Origin: Anodontia alba
Lineage: Eukaryota > Mollusca > Bivalvia > Lucinida > Lucinidae
DNA: 64,000 bases
Direction: 5' to 3'
Assembly (NCBI GenBank): GCA_964016985.1
Contig: OZ024837.1
Location: 39,805,207 to 39,869,206 of the forward strand
The notes beneath the pieces are model-generated. The model ran no database searches. It saw only the letters and a program-made list of their open reading frames with translations, and was not told the DNA's origin. Numbering within the stretch: the stretch's first letter is position 1; each line of letters opens with the position of its first letter. The translations under genes and the position numbers were made by a program. Positions 21,454 to 32,214 of the stretch are shown here, in pieces.

Positions 21454-21656
21454 TTAAATTATATTACTTATTTTACACAATGTTACATGAACATGTATGT
21501 TACGTAACGTTATCTTTTCATAACGAAAAAAAAAACAAAAAAAGAGGTCAATCTGAAACAGAAGTGAGAACGGCTGGTTCCTTACTGACTAGGTCTCGTG
21601 TAATAAGCATCCCCTCCCTAAAGACCTTCTAAACGGAACATGTATTTTTTTCAGAG

Positions 21657-21992
21657 ACCATTGTCAACCCTCTTTAAACCGATACTCAATAAAATGAGAA
21701 AATTTGTTTTATGATAATTTGACAGGCACGAAACCTTTGCTCTAGAGGACAGACATTATGCAAGAACATTGTTTTTAATACTTCAAGAAACACATGTTTG
21801 TATATTTGTTAGATTCGCCTCAGTGAGGCGATTCTAACAAATAGCCAAAGCATATGTTCTGTGAGGAAATAATAAAACAGTGCTTTTCTTACATATCACT
21901 TTGCTCATTAAGGATTCTTTATAACAGCAAATTCATTTTATTGGCAACATCTTTGGAAACAAATGTTGTTGCTGTAACGAGGATTCATTGTA
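21657..21992 (+). mobile_element. TA-type MITE family Y, copy 1
   Basis: Colinear with 40030-40356, including the hairpin TTTGTTAGATTCGCCTCAGT. It ends GGATTCATTGTA right against the CC element. Confidence 0.6.
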
Positions 21993-22559
21993 CTACTGTC
22001 CTTTCGACATCTCTTGGAAAGATGTTTGTTGCTTGGCGTTTTATTTTAAATGAAAATATTTTGTTCTGATTGACCATATCTTATCAGAAACCATTTGTCC
22101 TTTATGTTTCTGTGTTTTATTCTCAAATATTTACACAAAAATTAAAGTTACGGCCACAAGTAGGTCTGACCTATGCAATTTCTATAGTAAAGTGATTTTT
22201 TTTTTAATTTTTGTCTAAGAAAATATTTTTTACTTTTCTTTGCTGAATTTGAATTACTGATGTTTTACAACAATAATGTGAAAATTTCAGAAAAATTCAA
22301 CAAGTGAAACTTGTTGAAAATTTGGCTCCAAGTCACCTACCCTATAGATTTCTGCGTGATTTGGCTTCATTTTTACTATAGGAAAAAGTGAAATTATTTG
22401 ATTTTTTAAAAACCAATGACTAGAATAAAAAATTTTATACATAGGTAGTTACGACAAATGGTTTTGCATTAAATCATGACAAAAATTTGCAAATTTACTT
22501 CTTCTGTGTAAAGCGTCAAGCAAAAAACGACTTTCTGAAAGATGTCGAAAGCACAGTAG
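21993..22559. mobile_element. 600-bp TIR element, copy 2 (family CC)
   Basis: Ends CTACTGTCCTTTCGACATCT and the complement of CTACTGTGCTTTCGACATCT, 20 bp with one mismatch. Interior as in 132-748 but without its long homopolymers. Confidence 0.7.
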
Positions 22560-22702
22560 GCGGCCTTACAAATACTAGAATCTTCAGGAATAATAACAAC
22601 GCATGTCTCATGTACAATTTTTTTAATTGCTTGCAATAAACATACAAAACTAAAAATGGCATCAAAATATATTAAGGTACGTGGACAACTGTTATACATG
22701 TA

Positions 22703-22877
22703 CAGTAGAACCTCGATAATTCAAACTACAATCATTCAAACTTCTCAATAATTCAAAATCATTTTGAAGTCCCAACTAAAGTATATGCATGCATTTTAAC
22801 TCTCAATTATTCAAAGTCTCAATAATTCAAACAAAACTGGTTGGACCCTTGGACTTTGAATTATCGCGGTTCCACTG
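22703..22877. mobile_element. pogo-like MITE, 175 bp
   Basis: Ends CAGTAGAACCTCGATAATTC and ...GAATTATCGCGGTTCCACTG, TA on both sides. The interior repeats the motif AATAATTCAAA. Confidence 0.75.
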
Positions 22878-22943
22878 TATATAATATATAGGCCTCAAAG
22901 TCAGAAATGTACTATTGGACATGTGCGCCTAGCGACGATTCAC

Positions 22944-23014
22944 ATGCGTCAAGGGAAGATTCTGATCAGACTGCGCGAATCGCGCAGTCTGATCAGAATC
23001 TTCCCTGGACGCAT
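22944..23014. repeat. 71-bp near-perfect palindrome
   Basis: Arms ATGCGTC..AGGGAAGATTC and CTGATCAGACTGCGCGA pair with their complements across a centre at about 22979. Confidence 0.9.
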
Positions 23015-23322
23015 TTTGCGATAGTCAACGACGCAACGTTTCATCATGCGGTAAACAAAGACTCTAATCAGACTGCGCGCATGCGTAGACGGACTTCAGT
23101 CTTCGCTGGACGCACATGACGATTTTTCACACTACGGCCCATATAAAGGACAACAAATTAATATCAATCACCATATTGAGCATATGTGCAAACTTTTAAA
23201 ACAAATTCTCTGAAATGAACAAACATTCTACAATGACAATATTGCAAATTTAAACTGTAATGAAGCTGGATACAGATGGTAGATTTTCTGATCTTTTTTT
23301 TTTTTTTTTTTTTTTAAGAGAA

Positions 23323-23360
<38 letters not shown>

Positions 23361-23470
23361 TAACTTCTTGTTTGCTTATCTGCATAGCAAGTCCCTTCTG
23401 AAACGGTGACAACTCTTTAAAGGAAGTGTTCGTCTCCTGTGGAAGAAACTGATTTCCTTTTAGGGTCAAT

Positions 23471-23776
23471 TTGTTTGTTTGTGTTGAGGTTTTACGGCCC
23501 AGTCAACTCAATGGAGTCATGTCGAGCGCGGTCAGTTTACCTAACCACACGTTTACTGGGCAGGCTGTCCTCTAAGCGGTTAACCAGTATTGTGCACATT
23601 CTTTCGCCAGAAACTGACAACTGCCTTTCTTGAATCAGCGGAAGGGAGAGAATGACTGTAGAAAATATTTCATGATCAATCTCCACGAAAGAATGTTGCC
23701 GACTTCGGCGGGGGTTGAACACGCGGCCTCCTGGTCTCCAGTCGGACGGCGCATCCAACTGAGCCACCGAGGCCGG
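23471..23776 (-). mobile_element. SINE V, complete, with 14-bp TSD
   Basis: A minus-strand tRNA-derived SINE of 306 bp. The head has box A TGGCTCAGTTGGATG and the box-B region GTGTTCAACCCCC. The tail ends in AACACAAACAAACAAA. It is flanked by the direct repeat CTTTTAGGGTCAAT at 23457-23470 and 23777-23790, which fixes both ends and shows target-primed insertion. Confidence 0.88.
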
Positions 23777-23890
23777 CTTTTAGGGTCAATCCTTTTTCAG
23801 TAGGAGGGCAAACCATTTATACAGTTGCCTCCCCTAAAGGGGTATCCATTCCCCAACACAGGTGTTCAGCGTTGGAACATGCATGTGAAC

Positions 23891-24120
23891 AGTAAAATTT
23901 CAATAACTCGAACCCCAAAGCCTCGTTTACTGTGGACCAAACTCGTTTTCGAGTCCTTAGGAAATTCTGATTGCTCAAGAAAACAAATATTTAGGGCTGT
24001 GTTAGGGATTTTTCTTATTTTAGCATGTAAATGTATGTTTAATGATCATTACTGTACAAAAGATTGGGAAAATCCATACATTATACTCATTGTGGCGATT
24101 CTAATCAGTACAAACCATTA
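23891..24120 (+). mobile_element. pogo-like MITE family C, left arm
   Basis: ACAGTAAAATTTCAATAACT with the CTCGTTTAC and TTTTCGAGTCC motifs of 38320-38677. The core hairpin is replaced by a shorter segment and the right arm is absent. Confidence 0.5.
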
Positions 24121-24128
24121 TTGTACAA

Positions 24129-24165
24129 TAGGTGTGGTGTCTTAATTTATTCAGCATGACAAGGG
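24129..24165 (+). mobile_element. TTAA MITE, right-end fragment
   Basis: GTGTGGTGTCTTAATTTATT then TCAGCATGACAAGGG and TTAA, the right end of the family at 28018-28221. Confidence 0.55.
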
Positions 24166-24179
24166 TTAAAATTTATACC

Positions 24180-24335
24180 CTGTTTGCTTTCCTGCAAACC
24201 AAGCCCTTTTTTAAAGAGGGGTCTATTCTAAAAGCAAACAATTTGCTCCCAATGGAATTAAAATATTTCCTTTTAGTATATATTCTTTCTCAGAAGGGAG
24301 GTAAAATAATATTGACAAGACTGTTCCTCAATTAT
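24180..24335 (+). mobile_element. MITE family Q, copy 1
   Basis: Hairpin of AAAAGGAAAGAATTTGCTCC type between CCAAGCCC and AGAAGGGAGG arms, here with a disrupted loop. Better copies are at 26385-26500 and 44740-44870. Confidence 0.45.
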
Positions 24336-24360
24336 AAACAGAAAGGAAGGCAATGATCAG

Positions 24361-24658
24361 AAATCGATACAACCTACCCCAATAATTTCCGTCCAAGACA
24401 CCAAGGGGAAAGAAGGACGCACTCAAAACAATTGCACCCCAATCAGAACACTTCAAGCAGAAAGCCCAAAGGACAGTTTCTTTCCAAAAAAAAAAAATGA
24501 CCAAAAAGCTATCCAAAATAAAAATTTCACCAGGACAAAATGCTAAGACGTACAATGACAGTAATAGTAAACCACAGCAGAAGCACCGCCATGGAATGGT
24601 CAGTAAAAAAAATTTACAAATATAAAACTGAAAAATCAAATTTTACATAGATATTATA
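24361..24658. other. no feature recognised
   Basis: Unique-looking AC-rich sequence. The longest frames have no splice sites or recognisable motif. Confidence 0.4.
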
Positions 24659-24660
24659 TA

Positions 24661-25998
24661 CGAGGGATGTTCGAAATGAATTGCTTATTTCTATCTGGTT
24701 AGCCCAAAAGTACTCATTTCATGCCCTCGAAGTACTCCCCGTGGCTAGAAATGCAAAGTTTCAGCCGATGTATCCACTTCTTGAAGGCGTCACGGTACGC
24801 TGATTTGGGCACAGTAATAAGGTACTGATGAATGGCAGATCCAAGTGCCTGTCGGAACTGGTATTTCCGCCCAGCAAGGAATGCTTTCAATTCCGAAAAC
24901 AAAAAGAAATCACATGGGGCAAGGTCTGGGGAATACGGGGGGGGGGGGGGGGGGGGGATGAGGCAAAACAGTTACTTTTTCTTTCTTCAAAAACGCCGTA
25001 ACTATTGCGGAGATATTAGCTGGGGCATTGTCATGTAGAAGACGGACATGTTTAAAACCAGTGGCAGGGCGTCGTTTCTGATAACATTTTTTCAGTTTCT
25101 TCAGTACTACGTCTTTGTAGTACTTTCCGGTGATGCTTTTGCCCCTTTTTCACTGGCACTTTTATTGCGACTCCTTCACCAGAGAAGAAAATTGCATACA
25201 AAACCTTCTTTGTACTCAAAGAACGTTTGGCAATTATTGGGCGTTTGCTGTGTTTAGTGGCCCAGATATTATTGCTAACCTTTCTGACGGGCTCAAAATA
25301 ATGGACCCAGGTTTCCTCACCTGTGACGACATTGGCAAACTGTTTTTTGTCATATTTTGGAAACATTTGAAGCAGCTTTTTGGCCACTTTAACCCGTTGC
25401 CTCTTTTGCTCGTCAGTCAACCGATGTGGCACCCATCTAGCAGAAATCTTTCTGACTTTCAAATGCTTCTTCAAAATAAGGTGAACCGTTGATAGTGATA
25501 TGCCTACCTTTCGTGCAATATCACGAACTGTAAATCTGGCATCTCCTTCAATGATTTCCTTTATTTTGGAAACGATTTCTTTACGAGATGCAGATTTTGG
25601 CTTACCTGATTTCGGTGCATTTTTGATGGACTCTACACCAGACTCAAATTTCTTTTTCCACCGCCGAACTGTGTCATAAGAAACACAAGAAGGTCCAAAA
25701 GCAGTAGGAATTTCAGTCATCAGCTTCTTCAAAGAACAACCAAGTTTTGAGCGAGCTTTGATGTAAGCCCATATTTCATCTTTTTTGTCGACGCTTCTAC
25801 CAACCATTTTACTGCAGTGGTCAATGACTGCGTGTATTCAAATGGCAAATTTTATGTCTTACACTTAGTCTAACATGTACATTTATACACCATTGTGTAG
25901 ATATTGAATAGCCCTATACAGGTATGTATTGGTTTTTATCGTGCCCCACGTGGATATCGAGCCAGAGGACAATAAGCAATCACGAACATCCCCGATCG
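24661..25998 (-). mobile_element. mariner transposon, degraded copy
   Basis: Left end CGAGGGATGTTCGAAATGAA is intact after TATA. The far end has lost about 6 bases and reads CGAACATCCCCGATCG. Same family as 1049-2388, opposite strand. Confidence 0.9.
24714..25807 (-). pseudogene. mariner transposase, dead
   Basis: Closely similar to the intact transposase at 1242-2318, but broken three ways. The first catalytic aspartate is changed, the motif reading GEETW. An extra G in the run at 25142-25145 (plus-strand C's) shifts the frame. A second break lies in a run of 21 G's at 24937-24957, where the intact copy has six. The reading frame then resumes as the C-terminal piece. It cannot make an active enzyme, though the inverted ends might still be recognised by one made elsewhere. 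Confidence 0.92.
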
Positions 25999-26013
25999 TA
26001 ACATCATAATACA

Positions 26014-26217
26014 CCACAACCTCTTTATACCACTATTGTTGGGGTCCCTAGCATAAACCGTGTTAGTTAAACAACCGTGTTATAGCCAAACAAAAATGCA
26101 TAGATTATACTGAAAAATGACCATTTTTCAATATAATCTATACATTTTTGGGATCCATCTTTGAACCGTGTTATATCCAAAATCGCGTTATAACGAACCG
26201 TGTTATAAAGAAGTCGT
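26014..26217. mobile_element. TIR element family D, copy 1
   Basis: Ends CCACAACCTCTTTATACCAC and ...TGTTATAAAGAAGTCG. The central hairpin is AATGACCATTTTTCAATATA-like with AT-rich arms. Also at 43728-43936 and, split, at 54841-58473. Confidence 0.6.
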
Positions 26218-26384
26218 AATGCCAGAAATTGAGAATAAAATACACAATGTACATACGATATGTCATTCATCAGCATCAAGCCAAATAAGCTGTATCTTGA
26301 GAAACGTCTTAAGGGTGACTTGATTCACTCTTTAGAATCTCTGCCCTTATTCCAAGGGAAACAACTTTTATAAGCAACTTCCTG

Positions 26385-26500
26385 TTTGCTTCCCTGCAAC
26401 CAATCTCATTCTAAAAAAGGGTTTACTCCAAAAGGAAGGAATTTGCTCCCTGGAGGAGCAAATTCTTTCCTTTTAGAGTAGACCTTTTTTCGAAAGGGAG
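26385..26500 (+). mobile_element. MITE family Q, copy 2
   Basis: Good hairpin: AAAAGGAAGGAATTTGCTCC pairing with GGAGCAAATTCTTTCCTTTT, flanked by CTGTTTGCTTCC on the left and AAAGGGAG on the right. Confidence 0.6.
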
Positions 26501-26559
26501 AAAAAAGCAACTTTGACAGAGTTGCTATCCCTATAAGTGTATCAATTCCTCTTAAGGGC

Positions 26560-26720
26560 ATATACATATAGAGGATATTTACTCTTTTAATGTGAATACC
26601 ATTAATATTGTCATCGAGTGTAATGAAAACATCAGTATTTTCACGAGTGCGAAGCACGAGTGAAAATTTGAATGTTTTCTTTACACGAGATGAAAATTTT
26701 TATGGTATCCAATAAAAAAG
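26560..26720. repeat. inverted repeat with GTGCGAAGCAC loop
   Basis: Arms TATTTTCACGAG and CTCGTGAAAAT style surround the same GTGCGAAGCAC loop found in element K, but the flanks are unrelated to K. Confidence 0.5.
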
Positions 26721-27106
26721 AGTAAGTTTTCTTTTTATTTTATTGTTAACACGCCAATGCGCGTTTTTGGCGTCATAATTAACGTCACCAAACAAAACAT
26801 GAACGTCATGGCGTCGATGGTCAGTGCTTAACCTGTAAAACGCTGGAGAGACAAAAACAAAAAGTTTCGGCGAATCAAAATAAACTTGATACCAAAATGT
26901 TCCTTACATTCTAACTAAGAAAATGCATACAACACTTGACAGTTTAGTTCAGAAACAAAGAAGTTAGAGGTGTTCAAAAATCTGAAGTGGAGGTTACATC
27001 CACTTCTGAAACAATGAAGAAAACCGAAGTCGTCCAAAGCGAGCAGTGAAACTATAAATCGTATCAGTCACCTGTGAAATGATACGATATCAATTCACTA
27101 GTGATT
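26720..27106. other. no gene recognised
   Basis: AT-rich sequence with one CG-richer patch (AACGTCATGGCGTCGATGG, about 26802). No exon evidence. Confidence 0.4.
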
Positions 27107-27388
27107 CATTACCAAAACATGTCTATTCAGATATAACGAAAATTTTACCACCAAAAAAATGCAAATTTTTTGATACAAAAATTCTTATATTTTTCATATT
27201 TCTGCTCAAAACATACATTGTGGGTACTCGTTAGAACCGCCTTGACGAGGCGGTTCTAACGAGTACCCACAATGTATGTTTTTTGAGCAGAAATAAGAAA
27301 AATAATGTATACCCCTGTAAACCCCAGTTTTACTATATAAAAGTGGGGTTTAAAGGGGTCAAAATTATATAGGTATGTTTTCGTGATG
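27107..27388 (-). mobile_element. CATT-family MITE, full copy
   Basis: CATTACCAAAACATG to GGTATGTTTTCGTGATG with full hairpin. Flanks are T and G. Confidence 0.85.
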
Positions 27389-27772
27389 GCTACCACTTTT
27401 ATCTTCACCAGATATACACTGATTTCACCGCTAACAATAAAACAAAAAGTGAAAGCCCATGGACTACACTATACACCCAGCTCAAGGAGCATCTAGATCT
27501 GGGTCTATGCTATTTGATAAGGCATTCTTCTTTGATTATTTAGAGAAATATGGCACAAAGATTGCTGATAAAAAAAGGTTGATTTTTAAGAATTTACTTT
27601 TGTTGTGTTGCTTTTTTTGGCATTTTTTTTTTTTTTTTTTTTGTTGTTGTTTGTTTTTTTTAATTTGCCATTTGCTTCCTTGGCCCTTTAATACTAACAC
27701 AGAAACATTATAAACACTATCATTACATCTATAATACCATAATAACTATAAGTAATGGGAAAGACATGCCTG

Positions 27773-27841
27773 AGCAAACAGTGTAGACCCAGATCAGATG
27801 CCACATCATGTGGCATCTGATCAGGGTCTACACTTTTTGCC
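27773..27841. repeat. GTAGACCC palindrome
   Basis: GCAAACAGTGTAGACCCAGA and its complement, centred on CACATCATGTGG. One of the commonest hairpins in the window. Confidence 0.8.
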
Positions 27842-28017
27842 ACTCATCCGGTAGTTTTAAGACATATACAGGTGGTCGAATAAGCTGTTCAAATGCTAGG
27901 ACTAGTATGCAGTTAAGTGTCCCTATATTAAGGGTAAGATAAATGTCCTAAAAATTAAAACACTATATTCCAAACAATTTGGCATAAATTTTGCTTTTTT
28001 ATGCAGCTGTTTCTTAA

Positions 28018-28221
28018 CCCTTGTCCTGCTGAATAAATTAAGATGCCACGCCCACTTCTAATTCAGCCAATCAGATTACTTGATCCTCATTGTTGCTTTA
28101 AATTCACATACTTAATGGGAAGCAGTGCAGATCCAGATCAGTTGGCTTCTTCAGAAGCCAACTGATCTGGATCTACACTGTTTGCAAAAGCAGGATGTAT
28201 CCAGGTTCAGCAGGACAAGGG
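28018..28221. mobile_element. piggyBac-like TTAA MITE
   Basis: TTAA at 28014-28017 and 28222-28225. Ends CCCTTGTCCTGCTGAA and complement. The core hairpin is GCAGATCCAGATCAGTTGGC and complement. Confidence 0.78.
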
Positions 28222-28232
28222 TTAAAATACTT

Positions 28233-28303
28233 AGCGGACTGGCAAACAGCAAAGATCATGACCAGACTGGAGCAGTCTGATCTGGGTCTGCACTGTTTGC
28301 ATA
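28233..28303. repeat. GTAGACCC-type palindrome
   Basis: GGCAAACAGCAAAGATCATG pairs imperfectly with the TCTGGGTCTGCACTGTTTGC arm. Confidence 0.6.
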
Positions 28304-28540
28304 TGCCATTTTGTCAGAAACTTTGGTATATAAAATTTAAGGACATTTACCATACATGTATATGGTATGAAAGGAACAATAATATATCACAGTTTATGAT
28401 GGTGGGATTTGTGTGTATAGTTATATGGAACTAAAGTACATACAAACATTCTAAACAAATCAGTGGAGAAAACACGACATACAACTACAGATCAAGAAAG
28501 CACTTATTCTGATATTTTGTTCTCCAATAAAATATAGTGA

Positions 28541-28818
28541 CATCACGAAAAAATGCCTATATAATGTTGACACCCTTAAACGCCATTTTTATATAGTAAA
28601 ACTGGGGCTTACAGGGGTCTACATTATGTTTGTTATTTCTGCTCAAAAACATAGATTGAGAGTACTTGTTAGTACCACCTCACCAAAGCAGTTCTAACGA
28701 GTACCCACAATCTATGTTTTGAGCAGAAGAATGAAAAATATCAGAATTTTTATCTGAAAATTTTTATTTTTTGGTGGTAAAATTTTCAGTACATTTGAAT
28801 AGGCTTGTTTTGCTAATG
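28541..28818 (+). mobile_element. CATT-family MITE, full copy
   Basis: CATCACGAAAAAATGCC to GGCTTGTTTTGCTAATG. The hairpin is partly decayed (GTACCACCTCACCAAAGC). Flanks are A and A. Confidence 0.82.
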
Positions 28819-28895
28819 AAACAAGGATATGTACAAGTCTCTATTATAATATAAGGTGGATATTCAGAATTTTGCAGTTTTAAAAGCAGCCAGCT

Positions 28896-29260
28896 TTACC
28901 GACCTTGGTGACTCAGTTGGATGCGCATCAGACTGGTAATCACATTACAAAAACATGCCTATTCAAATATACTGAAAATTTTATCACCAAAAAATGAAAA
29001 TTTTCTGATAAAAAATTCTGATATTTTTCATATTTCTGCTCAAAACATAGATTGTGGGTACTCGTTAGAACTGCCTCACCGAGGCAGTTCTAATGAGTAC
29101 CCACAATCTATATTTTGAGCAGAAATAAGAACAAAAATGTATACCCCTGTAAACCCCAGTTTTACTATATAAAAGTGGGGTTTAAGGGGGTCAAAATTAT
29201 ATAGGCATGTTTTCGTGATGAGGAGGTTGCGAGTTCGACCCCCGCTGGGTCAGCTGCAGT
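28896..29260 (+). mobile_element. SINE V head split by a CATT MITE
   Basis: Head region ACCTTGGTGACTCAGTTGGA to GACTGGTAATCA, then 278 bp of MITE, then AGGAGGTTGCGAGTTCGACC. The intact neighbour SINE has the two halves joined. Confidence 0.8.
28943..29220 (-). mobile_element. CATT-family MITE nested in a SINE
   Basis: CATTACAAAAACATGCC to GGCATGTTTTCGTGATG, full hairpin. It lies inside the SINE head, so the pre-insertion sequence can be read from the SINE at 29276. Only the base A is duplicated. Confidence 0.88.
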
Positions 29261-29275
29261 TTTTCGAGCAGCTTT

Positions 29276-29583
29276 GCCAACCTCTGTGACTCAGTTGGAT
29301 GCGCATCAGACTGGAGATCAGGAGGTTGTGGGTTTGACCCCTGCTGGGTCAGCAACATTCTTTCGTGCAGATTTGATCATGAAATATTTTTATGGTCATT
29401 CTCTCCCTTCCGCTGATTCACGAAGGGCAGTTGTCAGTTTCTAGCGAAAGAATGTGCACAAAACTGTTTAACAGCCTAGAGGACTATGCCAGCCCAGTAA
29501 AAGTGTGGGTAAAATGACCACGCTCGACATGACCCCGTTGGGTTGACTGGGAAAAATAAACCTCAACACAAACAATCCTCAAG
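29276..29583 (+). mobile_element. SINE V, complete
   Basis: Box A TGACTCAGTTGGATG, box-B region GGGTTTGACCCC, body and AACACAAACAA tail. The short direct repeat GCAGCTTT flanks it at 29268-29275 and 29584-29591. Confidence 0.8.
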
Positions 29584-29739
29584 GCAGCTTTCCATGTGCA
29601 TTTTACTTACAGTAGTCTCTCAACCGCATCAATGTCTTTTAAACATATTTTAGACTGAATAACCCACTTCACAATATTTTTTGGAGAATAAATCAGGTTC
29701 TGCCAATTAGATATCCCTAGAGAAAAATGACTAAACTGT

Positions 29740-30201
29740 ATGCAAACAGTAAAGACCCTGATAAGACACCCCATTCTGCAGGACCTGATCAAGGGCTGCA
29801 CTGTTTGCCAATTACCTTTTTGCAAACAGTGTAGACTCTGATCCATTATGAAAGCATGTCTATTCAAATATATTGAAAATTTCACCACCAAAAACTCAGT
29901 TTTAAGATAAATATTCTGATATATTTTTATGTTTCTGCTCAAAACATAGATTGTGGGTACTCATCAGAACAGCCTCGCAGAGGCAGTTCTAATGAATACC
30001 CACAATCTATGTTTTTAGGCAGGAATAAGAAAAATAAAGTATATATAAACCTCCGTTTTACTATATAAAAGTGGGGTTTAAGGGGTCAAAATTATACAGG
30101 CATGTTTTTATAATGCAGATGCAACATTCTGTTGAACTAGATCTGGGTCTGCAGTATTTGCCTGTTACAATTTTGGGGGTTTCCTGACTAAAATGGGTTA
30201 A
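29740..30201. mobile_element. GTAGACCC/TTAA-type repeat split by a CATT MITE
   Basis: The right part ends ACTAAAATGGGTTAA as in 41458-41658. The sequence GTGTAGACTCTGATC is separated from CAGATGCAACATTCTG by the MITE at 29844. The left end is uncertain. Confidence 0.5.
29844..30115 (-). mobile_element. CATT-family MITE nested in a GTAGACCC repeat
   Basis: CATTATGAAAGCATGTC to CAGGCATGTTTTTATAATG. Flanks are C and C. The uninterrupted repeat reads CTGATCAGATGC, so a single C has been duplicated. Confidence 0.82.
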
Positions 30202-30223
30202 GATATAGTGGGTGGAAACTTAA

Positions 30224-30429
30224 CCCTTGTCCTGCTGAACCCGAATATACCCTTCCTTTGCAAACAGTGTAGATCCAGATCAGTTGGCTTCTTCAGAAGC
30301 CAACTGTTCTGGATCTGCACTGTTTGACATTAAGTATGTGAATTTATAGCAACAATCCCGATCAAGTAATCTGATTGGCTGTAAATTAGAAGTGGGTGTG
30401 GCATCTAAATTTATTCAGCTGGACAAGGG
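30224..30429. mobile_element. piggyBac-like TTAA MITE
   Basis: TTAA at 30220-30223 and 30430-30433. Ends CCCTTGTCCTGCTGAA and ...TTCAGCTGGACAAGGG. Core hairpin as in 28018-28221, in opposite orientation. Confidence 0.78.
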
Positions 30430-30549
30430 TTAAGGAACCAATTCCTAGAAGGAATTTCTATGTTGTCAAAAAATTCATAAACAAGCAAACAATCTTCCAA
30501 AATCTAGGTTGACAATAACATACTAAAATGTATGGCACATTTCTAAACA

Positions 30550-30720
30550 AGTAAATTGGAATTAAGAGGCTTGTATCAGAGTTTAAGGAATACGGGATTT
30601 TAGACTTTTTTATTTCCAGGGATATTGGCTATTAGTTGTTTTACTTCCAGGGATATGGGATACTGTGATTAATTTCAGGGATATTGAATGTTTTGAAAAA
30701 AAGAAATCTGAATAGTGAGA
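30550..30720 (+). repeat. GGGATATTGG-type short repeats
   Basis: CCAGGGATATTGG, CCAGGGATATGGG and CAGGGATATTGAATG follow one another imperfectly. Origin unclear. Confidence 0.35.
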
Positions 30721-30887
30721 AAAAGCAAAAATTCCTGAATTCAGAGTCACAAAGGTGCATCCATTATGCAAAAGGGTCTATATATACAAGACAAGACAAG
30801 TTATCTCAACCCTAGATGGCAAATAAAAGCTTTTTCTGCCTGTACTTTAAGGCTGGTAATTTCATGGATATTTGGGTTTACTTTAAG

Positions 30888-30990
30888 GGGTGCCTGCCTC
30901 GAGGTCTCAGTTGGATGTGCATACAACTGATGATCAGGAGGTTGTTGATTTGATCCCCCTCCCACCCGCACCCCCCCCCCCCACCCCCTG
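30888..30990 (+). mobile_element. SINE V head fragment with C-rich run
   Basis: CTGCCTCGAGGTCTCAGTTGGATG resembles the SINE V head (box A weakened). It ends in a C-rich run at 30958-30990. Confidence 0.45.
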
Positions 30991-31359
30991 TATCCCTTTG
31001 AATCAACAGGCACTAGTTACTTATATCATCATACTGTGAAGTTGTGAACTATAAATACTATTTGTATGTTTTATTTGGGCTTTACTTGACTTTCAACAAT
31101 CTTTCAGTCATATCACAATGGTATCTGGATGTGGCAAAGAGCTCAATGCTCCCTTTTATAGTGCTGCCCCACTGAAATATCATGCCCCAGACACTCGACA
31201 TGATATTCCACCCAGTCACATTATACTGACACTGAGATGACCAGTTCTGGTTCCTAGCTCTACTTTCTTAATGCTGAGCACAAGCAAAGGAGGACAGAGT
31301 CATACCAAAGGCTTTAAAAATGGTACATTATTGTACTTAGTACCATTTTTAAAGTCTTT

Positions 31360-31435
31360 GGTATGACTCGGCTGAGAATCAGACCCGCCACCTCCTGGTC
31401 ACAAAGCGGACGCTCTACTGAGCCAGTGTCAGTCT
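31360..31435 (-). mobile_element. tRNA-like SINE head fragment
   Basis: Minus strand reads TGGCTCAGTAGAGCGTCCGC, then GCGGGTCTGATTCTC after about 30 bases, suggesting boxes A and B. It is next to a hairpin at 31300-31365. Not a functional tRNA gene. Confidence 0.4.
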
Positions 31436-31900
31436 CTATGGATAATATACTCCACTGCCAGGTACATAATAATTTTCATATCATTCCACATGTATTGCAC
31501 TGTGAAACGCTTCCTCTCTCTGTGAGCTCTTCCAAGTCCTCTGAAAGGTTCAAAACTAAGATCATTGCATAGATAAGTTATGCATTAAATTCTGACAGCT
31601 TTGTCAATGGCATTTAAAACAGTTTGAAATGCCCTGTGACATGCATTCCTTACTGTCATTTTCTGTTTGCTGTATGGCACTCAAATTTTGCCCCCATCAC
31701 CAGTGATATAATAATATTCTGTTTGTTAAATGACTTCACTTAATTGGACTTCACTTAATTGGTTAATACAAATGAAACATTGTTTACAAGTCCACTAAGA
31801 GGTTCAAAACTAAGACTAGTGATGTGTTATGCATTAAACTGTAACATTTTTGTCAATGGCTTTGTAAATATTTTGAGTTTCCCTTCATTACTTATTATTA
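31436..31900. other. no gene recognised
   Basis: AT-rich. GGTTCAAAACTAAGA appears twice (31548, 31801) with similar surroundings, a diverged duplication. No exon evidence. Confidence 0.4.
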
Positions 31901-32214
31901 CAGTCGACTCTCCTTATCTCGAAGTCCAAGGGACTCTCTGAATTACTTTGAGATATCTGTACCTTGACATTGCAGATTTGCAGAATTGAGGAAAAAATAA
32001 CTCGAGAAACCACATTCCACAAAAGAATACAAATGTATCTAATTTGACTCCTGAACTTTGAGATATGAAAATATTGTGGAAAATAGGAGAACTTAGGAGC
32101 AATTTCTCCTCTTCTGACAATATTTTTTGCCTGTTGTTACATTTCCATGTTAAAACAGGGACCAGATTTTCACCACCTCGAGGTAAGCAAAGTCAAGATA
32201 ACCGAAGTCAACAG
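31901..32214. mobile_element. pogo/Tigger-like MITE with central hairpin
   Basis: Starts CAGTCGACTCTCCTTATCTC after TA and ends ...CGAAGTCAACAG before TA. Same family as 3050-3382. Confidence 0.65.

Noticed and set aside
23471..23776. tRNA genes at SINE heads (also 13412, 29276, 37754, 48713)
   Set aside because: Box A and B are present, but acceptor stems and arms do not pair, and SINE bodies, tails and target duplications follow.
24328..24639. 103-codon minus-strand frame
   Set aside because: No known domain or splice context; composition matches the AT-rich background.
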